Positions 27,176 to 35,480 of a DNA stretch of 64,000 nt are shown piece after piece. A program made the position numbers and the translations under genes. How positions within the stretch are numbered: position 1 is the stretch's first letter; the number at the start of each line of letters is the position of its first letter. The notes beneath the pieces were generated by a model, which made no database searches, had not been told where the DNA came from, and saw nothing but the letters and a program-made list of their open reading frames with translations. This DNA is from Clostridia bacterium (GTDB taxonomy: Bacteria > Bacillota > Clostridia > Oscillospirales > Acutalibacteraceae): NCBI GenBank assembly GCA_017543285.1, contig JAFYGK010000030.1, positions 41,252 through 105,251 on the forward strand, read 5' to 3'.

Positions 27176-27595
27176 ATGGAATACAGGAGATTTGGCAATA
27201 CCGTTGTCGCAAGGATCGACAGGGGCGAAGAAATACTGGAGCAGATAAAGAACATTGCACTGGCGGAGAAAATCAGTCTCGCATCGGTAAGCGCCTTGGG
27301 AGCTGCAGATGATTTCACCGTTGGGCTGTATAAAATCGGCGAGAAAAAATACTATTCCAATCAATTCAGGGGGAACTTTGAAATTGTTTCTCTGACCGGA
27401 ACGATTAATACCATGAACGGGGAGTTTTACACGCATATTCATATGAGCGCCGGAAATGAAAAGGGCGAAGTATTCGGCGGCCATTTGAGCCGCGCTGTGG
27501 TCAGCGCAACCTGCGAGATGGTTATTAATATTATTGACGGAAGCGTAGACAGGATTCGCGAAGAGCAGACCGGCCTGAATCTGTTGAGCTTTTGA
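27176..27595 (+). CDS. PPC/DUF296 domain protein
   Basis: This 139-residue protein is a single PPC (DUF296) domain, a trimeric fold found in plant AT-hook proteins and as stand-alone bacterial proteins. The conserved metal-site-like pattern HIHMSAGNEKGEVFGGHL lies at about residues 82-99, and DRGEEILEQIKNIA near the N-terminus is typical. The bacterial role is not defined. It follows the DUF3307 gene by about 85 bases with its own GGGAGAAAA ribosome site, so it may be a separate unit. A weak TATAAT-like element lies around 27137. Confidence 0.85.
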   Translation: MEYRRFGNTVVARIDRGEEILEQIKNIALAEKISLASVSALGAADDFTVGLYKIGEKKYYSNQFRGNFEIVSLTGTINTMNGEFYTHIHMSAGNEKGEVFGGHLSRAVVSATCEMVINIIDGSVDRIREEQTGLNLLSF

Positions 27596-27669
27596 CATTG
27601 AACAGATCTCCGGCTTCTGGGTTCAAAAATTACGCGGCAATCGGATTACTATTTCACAAAAAATAATTA

Positions 27670-27698
27670 TTGACAAATTATGCTTGTGCTGATATAAT
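27670..27698 (+). promoter_or_regulatory. Consensus promoter of tRNA-Lys
   Basis: TTGACA at 27670-27675, a 17-base spacer and TATAAT at 27693-27698 match the vegetative consensus exactly. It starts transcription a few bases before the tRNA. Confidence 0.9.
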
Positions 27699-27718
27699 AT
27701 ATAAGTCGCGTAAATCAC

Positions 27719-27791
27719 GATCCATTAGCTCAGGCGGTAGAGCACTTGACTTTTAATCAAGGTGTCCGGAGTTCGAATCTCCGATGGATCA
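27719..27791 (+). tRNA. tRNA-Lys (anticodon TTT)
   Basis: The 73-base sequence folds as a standard cloverleaf. The acceptor stem is GATCCAT with ATGGATC. The D arm holds AGCTCAGGCGGTAGAGC. The anticodon stem CTTGA/TCAAG encloses CTTTTAA, giving anticodon TTT. The T arm is CCGGAGTTCGAATCTCCG-like. CCA is not encoded. It is a single-gene transcription unit with its own promoter and terminator. Confidence 0.97.
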
Positions 27792-27798
27792 TAAACTT

Positions 27799-27837
27799 AA
27801 AATCCCCGAATTCCTTTTTAAGGGCTTCGGGGATTTT
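27799..27837 (+). terminator. Terminator of tRNA-Lys
   Basis: AAAATCCCCGAA and TTCGGGGATTTT form a 12-base perfect stem starting 8 bases after the tRNA. The 15-base loop can itself pair (CCTTTTTAAGG). Confidence 0.85.
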
Positions 27838-27847
27838 GCGTTGAGGT

Positions 27848-27889
27848 AAAAGGCTGAGAATGAGCTTATTGCCCATCTCGGCCTTTTTT
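27848..27889. terminator. Bidirectional terminator at the end of the cobalamin operon
   Basis: AAAAGGCTGAGA at 27848-27859 pairs with TCTCGGCCTTTT at 27876-27887 (one wobble) and is followed by Ts on the plus strand and TTTT on the minus strand. It lies about 50 bases beyond the cbiC stop codon. Confidence 0.75.
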
Positions 27890-27940
27890 AATTGGAGAAT
27901 ACGGCGCAGCTGCGGGTTTTGCCCGATAACGCCGAAGAAG

Positions 27941-28606
27941 TCATCTTTTCTCCGGATCGGACATGTTGGCTGCGTCATAGAGCAAAGCGTTGCATATTGC
28001 AGCCGCAACGCTGCTGCCGCCCTTTCTGCCCATAGCGATCACCGCAGGAATATCATATCTGAGGCAGGTTTCCTTTAATCTCTCCTTGCTTTCGACAACA
28101 TTGACAAAGCCGACCGGAACGCCGATTACAAGCGCAGGCCGCAAACCCTTTCCGATCAGATCACATATTTCAAAAAGCGCTGTCGGCGCATTTCCGACGG
28201 CAAGTACCGCGCCGGAGTTTTCGCTTGCCGCTTTTTTCATGGCGGCGACCGCGCGGGTCGTTTTTTCCTGCCTTGCTCTCGCCGCAACATCGCAGTCGGC
28301 CATATAGCAGAAAACATCGCCGCCCGCCTTTTTCAGCGCGTTTTTGCTGACGCCCGCTTTTGCCATGTTTGTGTCGGTGACGATGTCAGCACCGTTTCGC
28401 AGAGCAAGAATCGCCCTGTCGGCTGCGCCGTCCGTAAAAAACAGGCTGTCGGCGTAATCAAAATCCGCTGTTGTGTGAATGGCGCGCAGAATGATTTTTT
28501 CATTTACCGGGTCAATTTTTTTGCCGAGCGTTTCAAGCTCGTTTTTGATTATTTTCATGCTTTCGCGCTCAATATCCGCAGGGGCAAAATGCTTTAATTC
28601 GATCAA
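27941..28606 (-). CDS. cbiC: Cobalt-precorrin-8 methylmutase
   Basis: This 221-residue protein matches CbiC/CobH, which moves the C11 methyl group to C12 to give cobyrinate. The conserved IHTTADFDYADSLFF with the catalytic histidine lies near residues 48-62. GADIVTDTNMAKAGV, VGNAPTALFEI and GVPVGFVNVVESKERL are all present. It is the last gene of the operon, overlapping cobO by 4 bases. A terminator follows. Confidence 0.95.
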   Translation of the reverse strand: MIELKHFAPADIERESMKIIKNELETLGKKIDPVNEKIILRAIHTTADFDYADSLFFTDGAADRAILALRNGADIVTDTNMAKAGVSKNALKKAGGDVFCYMADCDVAARARQEKTTRAVAAMKKAASENSGAVLAVGNAPTALFEICDLIGKGLRPALVIGVPVGFVNVVESKERLKETCLRYDIPAVIAMGRKGGSSVAAAICNALLYDAANMSDPEKR

Positions 28607-29103
28607 AACTCCACGCCCTTTCTCGCTGTGACTCCGCGTTCAAACGGATGCTTACGGCAGCACATTTCGGTTATATAGTCGGCGCAGTTCAGCATCCAGT
28701 CGGCAGGAGCGCGTCCGGTAAGAACGATTTCGAGATTCTTGGGAGCATTTTCAACGACCGATCGCAGGAGCGTTTTATCAATCATGTCAAGCTGCCACGC
28801 GGCGCATGCTTCATCTAAAACAAGAAGATCGGCCTTCTTGCAAAGCGCGGCATGCAGATTTTTGTTTTGCAGCTCGCAGGTTTGCCGTTTCTCGTTCCCG
28901 CTCATCTGAGAAACGAATTTCTGACCCGATTTTCCGCAGAAGACCGTGGCTCCGAGCTTTTTAAGCATTGCGATCTCGCCGGAATCGCCGCTTTTCAAAA
29001 ACTGCACGATAACCACCCTTTGGCCTGCGTTTACGGCACGTAAAGCCATACCCATTGCGGCGGTGGTTTTTCCCTTTCCGTCGCCGTAATAAACATGTAT
29101 CAT
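28603..29103 (-). CDS. cobO: Cob(I)yrinic acid a,c-diamide adenosyltransferase (CobO/BtuR type)
   Basis: This 166-residue P-loop protein matches the CobA/CobO/BtuR adenosyltransferases, which attach the 5'-deoxyadenosyl group of ATP to the corrinoid cobalt. The N-terminal IHVYYGDGKGKTTAAMGMALRA carries the ATP loop. LLVLDEACAAWQLDMI is the Walker B region, and ILTGRAP-like VLTGRAPADWM is typical. The order cbiP-cobO-cbiC with an ATGA overlap to cbiC shows tight coupling. The symbol cobO is used for the corrin-pathway enzyme. Confidence 0.93.
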   Translation of the reverse strand: MIHVYYGDGKGKTTAAMGMALRAVNAGQRVVIVQFLKSGDSGEIAMLKKLGATVFCGKSGQKFVSQMSGNEKRQTCELQNKNLHAALCKKADLLVLDEACAAWQLDMIDKTLLRSVVENAPKNLEIVLTGRAPADWMLNCADYITEMCCRKHPFERGVTARKGVEF

Positions 29104-29137
29104 ATCTCAACCTCCGTTAAGCAGACGGCGGCATGAA

Positions 29138-30616
29138 TTATTCCGTCTTGTTTAAAATGCGGTAAACAGAGTCCATGTCAAGCGATTTCCGAACACCGTC
29201 GGCCAACAGGTTGTATTGTCTGTTAAGATATTCAGCGCGCGATACCGGAGCAGCCGCGTTATAATCGATGCCGCGCTTTGCACACAGAGCCTTTGCCAGA
29301 GCCTCGGTCAGCTCGCCTGTATCAAACAGTCCATGCATATATGTGCCGTAAACGCTGCCGCAGACGCAGCCGTCGTTTTTATTGCCGTCCAGCAGGCAAA
29401 ACGGTTCGCCCTGAGCATTTGTTCTGCCTGCGTGAATCTCATAGGCGTCTATCTCGGCCCCGGAAAAAGGATGCGGCAACGCTATGCCGTGAACGCGGGT
29501 CAGAGTCTTTCCGCCGCAGAAAACAGTATCAGCCGGCAGCAGATCCATGCCGTTTACCGTTCGTGGAGCATTGCCCTCCGTCATACCCGGGTCGGAGAGC
29601 GTACGGCCAAGCATCTGGTAACCGCCGCATATGCCCAAAACTGTTACGCCTTTCGCTGCGAGTTTTTTTATCGCTGCCTCCAGGCCGTTTTGCCGCAGCC
29701 AAAGAAGATCGTCAACGGTGCTTTTTGTGCCCGGAAGAATGAGGGCGTCGGGTTCACCCAGTTCATCGACTCTTTTAACATAGCGAACGCCAAGCAGGGC
29801 GTGGGCCTCAAGCGGCGCAAAATCGGTGAAATTTGAAATTCGCGGCAGGCGTACGACAGCGACGTCGAGCGGCTTTTCATGGTATCTTTTGCCCAATAAC
29901 GGCGCAAGCGAATCCTCATCGTCGACGTCGATATTGAGACAGGGGACAACCCCGAGCACCGGAATATCGGTTTTTTGCTCCAGCGTGGAAAGCCCCGGGC
30001 GAAGTATCTCGACATCTCCCCGGAATTTATTTATGATCAGGCCCTTTATTCGCTCGCGTTCATCCTTTTCCAGCAGAGCGATCGTGCCGTAAAGCTGGGC
30101 AAAAACACCCCCGCGGTCGATATCGCCTACAAGTAAAACGGGCGCGTCGAGCATTTTTGCAAGACCCATATTTACAATATCATTTTGCTTTAAATTTATT
30201 TCGGCCGGGCTGCCCGCGCCTTCAATGACGATCACGTCGTAATCATCAGACAGGCTTTTAAAGGCGGCTTTAATATCGGGAATGAGAGCGGTTTTGAATT
30301 TATAGTACTCTGCGGCCGACATATTGCCTATGGGCCTGCCGTTAACGATGACCTGGCTGCCTGTATCGCTGCACGGCTTCAAAAGAACAGGATTCATGCG
30401 GGCGTCAGGTTCTATACCGGCGCATTGAGCCTGCATGACCTGCGCGCGGCCCATTTCCAGATTGTCTTGCGTAACGTAGCTGTTCAGCGCCATATTCTGA
30501 CTTTTGAACGGCGCGGCACGCAGCCCGTCCTGTGCGAAAACGCGGCACAGAGCGGCGCACAGAAGGCTTTTTCCCACTCCCGACATGGTACCCTGTATCA
30601 TAATGCGTTTAGCCAT
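29138..30616 (-). CDS. cbiP: Cobyric acid synthase (glutamine-hydrolysing)
   Basis: This 492-residue amidoligase matches CbiP/CobQ, which amidates the b, d, e and g side chains of adenosylcobyrinic acid diamide. The N-terminal IQGTMSGVGKSLL is the ATP-binding loop, with FKSQNMALNSYVT after it. The C-terminal half is a class I glutaminase with the nucleophile Cys in VLGICGGYQMLG and the GTYMHGLFD histidine region. The length is normal. The start overlaps the end of cobD by 8 bases. Confidence 0.96.
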   Translation of the reverse strand: MAKRIMIQGTMSGVGKSLLCAALCRVFAQDGLRAAPFKSQNMALNSYVTQDNLEMGRAQVMQAQCAGIEPDARMNPVLLKPCSDTGSQVIVNGRPIGNMSAAEYYKFKTALIPDIKAAFKSLSDDYDVIVIEGAGSPAEINLKQNDIVNMGLAKMLDAPVLLVGDIDRGGVFAQLYGTIALLEKDERERIKGLIINKFRGDVEILRPGLSTLEQKTDIPVLGVVPCLNIDVDDEDSLAPLLGKRYHEKPLDVAVVRLPRISNFTDFAPLEAHALLGVRYVKRVDELGEPDALILPGTKSTVDDLLWLRQNGLEAAIKKLAAKGVTVLGICGGYQMLGRTLSDPGMTEGNAPRTVNGMDLLPADTVFCGGKTLTRVHGIALPHPFSGAEIDAYEIHAGRTNAQGEPFCLLDGNKNDGCVCGSVYGTYMHGLFDTGELTEALAKALCAKRGIDYNAAAPVSRAEYLNRQYNLLADGVRKSLDMDSVYRILNKTE

Positions 30617-31673
30617 GCGCGGCAGCCTCCTTTATTGCTTCGATCAGCATTTTATTATCCTGCCTTGTTTTTACAGCGGCTCTGTACCATGTTTCGTCAA
30701 GTCCGGCAAAATTGCCGCAGCAGCGTATGAGTATTCCTTTTTGCGGCAAAATACTGTTTAGCGGCGCGTCGCAGCGGAACATGATAAAGTTTGCCTGACC
30801 GTTTATTGTCCGCAGTCCGAGTTTTTTAAGATTGACGCTGAGCCATGTCCGCTCCGCTTTTATCAGTCTGCGAGTTTTTTCGGCAAATCCGGTTTCATCC
30901 AAAGCCGCCAGACCAGCCGACTGAGCGAGCGAGGACACGCTCCACGGCTGCCCCGACGAGCGAATTTTTTCTATCAGCCCGGTATCGCCGCAAAAGCAAC
31001 AACCGAGACGCACGCCCGCCATTGCGAACATTTTGGTGAAGGATTTGAGGATAATGAGGTTTCTGTGTGAAGTGATTTCTCTTTTTAGACTATAATCATC
31101 CGGTTCATCAAGAAAATCACCGAAGCATTCGTCCAAAAAAAGCAGAGCGTCGACCTGCTCGCACCGCAGCAGGATTTTCATAAGAAAGGCGCGCGGATAA
31201 ACAAGCCCTGTCGGATTATTGGGATTGCAAAGGAAGACCATGTCAATATCGGGTCTTATCTCATCCAAAAAACCCTCGTCAAGCGTAAAGTCGTTTTTGT
31301 CCCGCAGGAAATACCGTTCTGTTTTGCAGTTTGCTGAAGTCAGCACGGCTTCATATTCCGAAAAGGTCGGGCAGGCGACAAGAGCTTTTTTCGGCTTTAA
31401 TGCGTATACCGAGCGATAGATCAGATCAGCCGCGCCGTTGCCGCACAGAACATAAGCGGAAGGGATGCTTTCCTTATGAGAAATTTTTTCCCGAAGCTCG
31501 CGGCAAAACGGATCGGGGTACCGATCAGACATTAATATCGAAAAGGCGATAGCCTTTTTAATTCCTTCCGGCATGCCGAGGGGATTGATATTTGCCGAAA
31601 AGTCCAGCGGAGCTTTGCCATGCTTTATCTCAAACCCAAACCAGTCGCCGCCGTGATTAAATGTGTCAGTCAA
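30609..31673 (-). CDS. cobD: L-threonine-O-3-phosphate decarboxylase (CobD, PLP-dependent)
   Basis: This 354-residue class I/II aminotransferase-fold protein matches CobD of Salmonella, which makes (R)-1-amino-2-propanol phosphate, the linker of the nucleotide loop. It has the N-terminal FSANINPLGMPEGIK, CGNGAADLIY for the PLP phosphate, NPNNPTGLVYPR, and the Schiff-base lysine in ILKSFTKMFAMAGVRLG. A histidinol-phosphate aminotransferase is the close alternative, but the DFSANINPLG start and the operon between cbiB and cbiP decide for CobD. Confidence 0.93.
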   Translation of the reverse strand: MTDTFNHGGDWFGFEIKHGKAPLDFSANINPLGMPEGIKKAIAFSILMSDRYPDPFCRELREKISHKESIPSAYVLCGNGAADLIYRSVYALKPKKALVACPTFSEYEAVLTSANCKTERYFLRDKNDFTLDEGFLDEIRPDIDMVFLCNPNNPTGLVYPRAFLMKILLRCEQVDALLFLDECFGDFLDEPDDYSLKREITSHRNLIILKSFTKMFAMAGVRLGCCFCGDTGLIEKIRSSGQPWSVSSLAQSAGLAALDETGFAEKTRRLIKAERTWLSVNLKKLGLRTINGQANFIMFRCDAPLNSILPQKGILIRCCGNFAGLDETWYRAAVKTRQDNKMLIEAIKEAAAHG

Positions 31674-31695
31674 AATATCACCCCGATCATTAAGA

Positions 31696-32718
31696 CTAAA
31701 GGCAGAAAAATATAATCGAAACCACGGCCAGCCGCAAGACCTGCCCGGCGACGAGCGCTAAAACGCCTGCTGCTTTCATTATCCTGCCGGCGTGAAGTAT
31801 GTCCTCCGGCTCGACCGGACGCGTGTCGTCACCTATGTACGGTTTATCATTAAGCACGCCGAAATAGCTCGCCGGCCCTGACAGCCTTATTCCCAAAGCT
31901 CCGGCGCAGGCCGATTCGCACTGCGCTGAGTTGGGGCTTGCATGTTTGCTTCTGTCCCGTTGCCAAATGCGCCAAGCTCCGCGCATATCATACCCCGTTA
32001 GCCCCGAGGCTGTTATCCAGAAAAGAGCGGCAAGTCTTGAAGGAATATAATTGGCGGCATCGTCCAGTTTTGCGGCGCATCGTCCAAAGCTGAGATAACG
32101 TTCGTTTTTGTAGCCTATCATACTGTCCATAGTGTTTATGGACTTGTAGGTCATTGCGAGCGGCGCGCCGCCAAGCAGCATGTAAAAAAGCGGGGCGAAT
32201 ACGCCGTCGGAAAAATTTTCGGCAACAGTTTCTATTGCGGCCTTCGCAATCCCGTCCGCAGTCAGATGTTGTGTGTCACGTCCGACAATGCGTGCGACCG
32301 CATTTCTTGCAGGAATGACATCGCCGGTTTGCAGAGCGTTATATACATTTTTGCTTTCTTTTGAAAGGTCCTTAACCGCCAAGCATTGCCAGCACCACAG
32401 CGTTTGCAGAAGCAGTCCGGCTATCGGGTGGATGAGGTACGCCGCGAGGCATAGGGAAGATGTTATTATAAGCGTTCCGGTCGATATTATCGCCGCAAGG
32501 ACCCTGCCCGCTGCAAGCTCGCCGCGTTGGGTTCTTTTAAATTTTTGTCGCAAAATCTTTTCCAGACGCGAAACCGCACGCCCCATTACTATGACCGGAT
32601 GAGGAAAAAAACGGATGACAGGATCGCCGAGCAAAAGGTCTATAATAAAGCCAAGCAAAACGGCAAGACATGTGCTGAAAAAGAAATTGCTCATAACTTC
32701 AAAAAGCTGCTCGGGCAT
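31696..32718 (-). CDS. cbiB: Adenosylcobinamide-phosphate synthase
   Basis: This 340-residue membrane protein matches CbiB, which joins aminopropanol phosphate to adenosylcobyric acid. It has the signature LLGFIIDLLLGDP...HPVIVMGR near the N-terminus, NFSDGVFAPLFYMLLGGAPLAMTYKSINTMDSMIGYKN in the middle, and about five membrane helices. I start it at the ATG at 32718, which shares one base with the stop codon of the preceding gene (TAATG) and has AAAGGGAG 10 bases before it. Longer frames upstream lie inside the preceding gene. Confidence 0.93.
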   Translation of the reverse strand: MPEQLFEVMSNFFFSTCLAVLLGFIIDLLLGDPVIRFFPHPVIVMGRAVSRLEKILRQKFKRTQRGELAAGRVLAAIISTGTLIITSSLCLAAYLIHPIAGLLLQTLWCWQCLAVKDLSKESKNVYNALQTGDVIPARNAVARIVGRDTQHLTADGIAKAAIETVAENFSDGVFAPLFYMLLGGAPLAMTYKSINTMDSMIGYKNERYLSFGRCAAKLDDAANYIPSRLAALFWITASGLTGYDMRGAWRIWQRDRSKHASPNSAQCESACAGALGIRLSGPASYFGVLNDKPYIGDDTRPVEPEDILHAGRIMKAAGVLALVAGQVLRLAVVSIIFFCL

Positions 32719-33038
32719 TACGGTAAGTCTCCCTTTAGAACCATCGGCAGACCGCAGAAAATCCGCACGACCGTTTCGGCGCGCTCGGCAAGCATACATG
32801 AAAGCCTCCCTGCTTTATCACGGGCCTCGCGCTGCCCTTCGTCAACCGGAACAATGCCGCCTCCGATTTCCGTGGCAATGATTACCTTGTACCGCCTGGC
32901 AAGATCGTCCGCCAAAGCGGGCAGATCGGCGCACCGTGCCGCCAAGTCCTGCACTTCGGTTATCATATCGCCGTCACCGCAAAAATTTCGGGCATATTGT
33001 CTTTTACCGCTGTAAAGCGGCCCTGTAATAAAAATCAT
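32718..33038 (-). CDS. Short CobU-like P-loop protein
   Basis: This 106-residue protein looks like a shortened CobU. The N-terminus MIFITGPLYSGKRQYA is a P-loop. The C-terminal half, TEIGGGIVPVDEGQREARDKAGRLSCMLAERAETVVRIFCGLP, matches the end of adenosylcobinamide kinase/guanylyltransferase. The middle part is missing, including the His-containing guanylylation segment. The start ATG at 33038 has AGGAG 7 bases upstream. A full-length cobU lies two genes upstream in the same operon, so this is an extra paralogue. It could keep ATP/GTP binding without guanylyl transfer. Function unknown. Confidence 0.75.
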   Translation of the reverse strand: MIFITGPLYSGKRQYARNFCGDGDMITEVQDLAARCADLPALADDLARRYKVIIATEIGGGIVPVDEGQREARDKAGRLSCMLAERAETVVRIFCGLPMVLKGDLP

Positions 33039-33069
33039 GTTTTTTCTCCTGTTGGTTTTCTGCATAAGC

Positions 33070-33834
33070 TCATATTTGCGCTCCGGCAAGCTGACAGGAA
33101 ACCAGCGCCGCGAGCTGCCACAGCTCGCATTTTTGCAGGAACCATCCGCAAATATCGCCTGAAATACCGCCGAAATGCCTTTTAGCCGTGTGCGATAATT
33201 GCAGCAATAAAAGCAGCGAAACCGCCGACATCAAAAGCCCTGCGATACTGCCGACAACCGTCATTGCCGCAGCAAGCGCGGCGGCGGCAGCGGTAAGAAT
33301 GAGCCGCGCCTTCTTTTTGTCCGCCGTGGTTGAAAACGCGTGGACAAGACCGGTGTTTTTTGCGGTATCCAACGCTGTGACCGACCAGCCGGACAGCACA
33401 CGCGACAGAATAAACCCCAGACCGGCGCAGGCAATGGATTTGAAAGCGGGATTTAAGGTAAAGCACAGGGCAAAATAAATAATAAACCATATACAAAGAC
33501 GAATTACCGCAAATGCGCCGCAATGCGGATCGCTCAGTATTTGCTGCTTTTTCGCACAGTCTCCACGGCTGGAGAGCGCGTCGCAGGTGTCGGCGTAGCC
33601 GTCCAGATGAATGCCGCCGGTAATAATCACCGGGCAAACGCAGAAAAGGGCAGCGCGAAGAAATTGAGGCACTGGTGCAAAGGATATTACCAGCCAGCTT
33701 ACCGCGCAAACGACGCCTACAAGCGGAAAAGCACACAAGACATAGCGCATATTTTTGCTGTTCCATTCAAATTGCGGCATGGGTATCGCGCTGAACATGG
33801 AAAAGGCAACGGCTAAAGTTTGCAGCAGCGTCAT
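33070..33834 (-). CDS. cobS: Adenosylcobinamide-GDP ribazoletransferase (cobalamin synthase)
   Basis: This 254-residue membrane protein matches CobS, which joins alpha-ribazole phosphate to adenosylcobinamide-GDP. It has FSAIPMPQFEWNSKNMRYVLCAFPLVG near the N-terminus and the conserved acidic GGIHLDGYADTCDALSSRGD. About six membrane helices follow, with KRHFGGISGDICGWF near the end. It lies between cobU and the short CobU-like gene. Confidence 0.95.
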   Translation of the reverse strand: MTLLQTLAVAFSMFSAIPMPQFEWNSKNMRYVLCAFPLVGVVCAVSWLVISFAPVPQFLRAALFCVCPVIITGGIHLDGYADTCDALSSRGDCAKKQQILSDPHCGAFAVIRLCIWFIIYFALCFTLNPAFKSIACAGLGFILSRVLSGWSVTALDTAKNTGLVHAFSTTADKKKARLILTAAAAALAAAMTVVGSIAGLLMSAVSLLLLLQLSHTAKRHFGGISGDICGWFLQKCELWQLAALVSCQLAGAQI

Positions 33835-33897
33835 TTAGGCGCCTCCTTTCGATTGAATCGATAATACTGTGCGTCAGGGCATAAAAGTAAGGGAAAA

Positions 33898-34419
33898 TCA
33901 GTCTGAAACCTTATAATAAACTGCCTGTCCACACACTATTTCAGCGACGTTATCGGCAATTTGCGCCAGACGGCGATTTATTTCGGCGAGAACCTTCATA
34001 TATCGAAGGGTATCACCCTCGTAATCACAGCCGCCGCAGAATACCTCGTTGCTTACTGCAACAAGGTGTTTGCACTGGCATAGCAGCCTTTCAACCCCAT
34101 GCAGAACCGCTTCAACCGTGTTTCCGCCCGCGCCGTTTTTGCAGAAAAGCTCGTTGGCAGCCAAATTGCTCACGCATTCGAGCAAAGCCGCGCCCTTTTG
34201 CGGCAGTTTTATGTTGTTTAAGCCGGTATAACACTCAACAGTATCAAAGCTCTTTTGTTCGCGCATGGCTCTGTGCCGCGCGATGCGAGCGCGGCTTTCA
34301 TCGTCAATAGGCTGCATCGTAGCTATATAGTACCTCGGCAGAGCGCCGCATTTTATTATCAGGCTTTCGGCAAGCTCGCTTTTGCCGCTTGCAGCGCCGC
34401 CTATCAAAAGGGTGAACAT
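33898..34419 (-). CDS. cobU: Adenosylcobinamide kinase / guanylyltransferase
   Basis: This 173-residue P-loop protein is a full-length CobU. It has GGAASGKSELAES (P-loop) at residues 7-19, RIARHRAMREQKSFDTVE with the guanylylated histidine, and the C-terminal SNEVFCGGCDYEGDTLRYMKVLAEINRRLAQIADNVAEIVCGQ. The usual NEVG-IVP motif is changed to NEVFCGGCDYEGD, an unusual variant. It phosphorylates cobinamide and transfers GMP. It is 11 bases after cobT. Confidence 0.9.
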   Translation of the reverse strand: MFTLLIGGAASGKSELAESLIIKCGALPRYYIATMQPIDDESRARIARHRAMREQKSFDTVECYTGLNNIKLPQKGAALLECVSNLAANELFCKNGAGGNTVEAVLHGVERLLCQCKHLVAVSNEVFCGGCDYEGDTLRYMKVLAEINRRLAQIADNVAEIVCGQAVYYKVSD

Positions 34420-34430
34420 AAGACCCTCCT

Positions 34431-35480
34431 TTATTGATCGTCAAACGGCTTATAAGGTGTGATTCCGCTCGAAAAGAAGGTATAGCTTTCGCTATACACC
34501 GCCAGGGCCATGTCAAGAAGCGGCATTGCCGCAACGGCGCCGGTGCCTTCGCCCAGGTGCATTTCGGCCGTTATAAGTGGATTTTTACCGAGAGCTTCAA
34601 GCAAAAGCTGTCCGCATGGCTCCTTTGATAAGTGGCTCGCTATTATCGAATGACCGGCGTCAGGCGAAAGACGCACCGCGCAAAGCGCAGCTGCCGCGCT
34701 GATTGCCCCGTCCATTATTATCGGGATTTTATGTATTGCGCCGCCCAAAAAAACGCCGCAAAGTCCGGCTATATCAAAGCCGCCCACCTTAGCGAGAACA
34801 TCGACGGGATCGTTTTTGTCCGGGCAGTTTATCTTCAACGCCTTGTTAATCGCTGCAATTTTGCGCCTCAGACCCTCATCGGAAAGCCCCGCGCCGCGGC
34901 CGGTCACCGTCTTGCAGGGAAGACCGAGTAAAACCGAAGAAACCGCGCTTGCAGTCGTAGTGTTGCCGATCCCCATTTCTCCCGCGGCTATAAGACGTAT
35001 CCCGCGTTCCTTTTGCTCCCTGACAAGTTCAATGCCCGTTAAAATCGCCTGTTCCGCCTGCTGCCTTGTCATGGCGGCGCCGATGGTAATGTCGTTTGTT
35101 CCGTTTGCTACGCGCCTGTCAAGCACACCCTTTACGGGTACGAAGTCCTTTATGCCCATGTCAACGGGTATTACCTCGCAGCCTGCTATCGCCGCCATAC
35201 GGCAGACCGATGTCCGTCCGGCAGCAAGATTTTGCGCGACGACTGCCGTCACAGAGCTGTCTGTCTGAGTGACGCCCTGCGAAGTAACGCCGTTGTCTGC
35301 GCACAAAATCAAGGCGCAGCGAGGTTTTAACGAGATATCGGCGCTGCCTGTCCGGGCAGCGATATCCTCGATCACAGTTTCAAGTGTGCCGAGACCACCG
35401 AGCGGATGCGCACAGGCAGCCCATTTTTCATGAGCGGCTCTTCGGGCGTTTTCATTTAAAGGAGGTATGTTAAAAATCAT
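34431..35480 (-). CDS. cobT: Nicotinate-nucleotide-dimethylbenzimidazole phosphoribosyltransferase
   Basis: This 349-residue protein matches CobT, which activates the lower-ligand base to alpha-ribazole phosphate. Features are LGGLGTLE, LILCADNGVTSQGVTQTDSSVTAVVAQNLAAGRTSVCRMA, EMGIGNTTTASA, and the catalytic glutamate in HLGEGTGAVAAMPLLDMAL near the C-terminus. The ATG at 35480 overlaps the cbiA stop (ATGA), which fixes the start; a longer frame upstream lies inside cbiA. It uses nicotinate mononucleotide, a product of the pncB route at 16670-19837. Confidence 0.95.
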   Translation of the reverse strand: MIFNIPPLNENARRAAHEKWAACAHPLGGLGTLETVIEDIAARTGSADISLKPRCALILCADNGVTSQGVTQTDSSVTAVVAQNLAAGRTSVCRMAAIAGCEVIPVDMGIKDFVPVKGVLDRRVANGTNDITIGAAMTRQQAEQAILTGIELVREQKERGIRLIAAGEMGIGNTTTASAVSSVLLGLPCKTVTGRGAGLSDEGLRRKIAAINKALKINCPDKNDPVDVLAKVGGFDIAGLCGVFLGGAIHKIPIIMDGAISAAAALCAVRLSPDAGHSIIASHLSKEPCGQLLLEALGKNPLITAEMHLGEGTGAVAAMPLLDMALAVYSESYTFFSSGITPYKPFDDQ

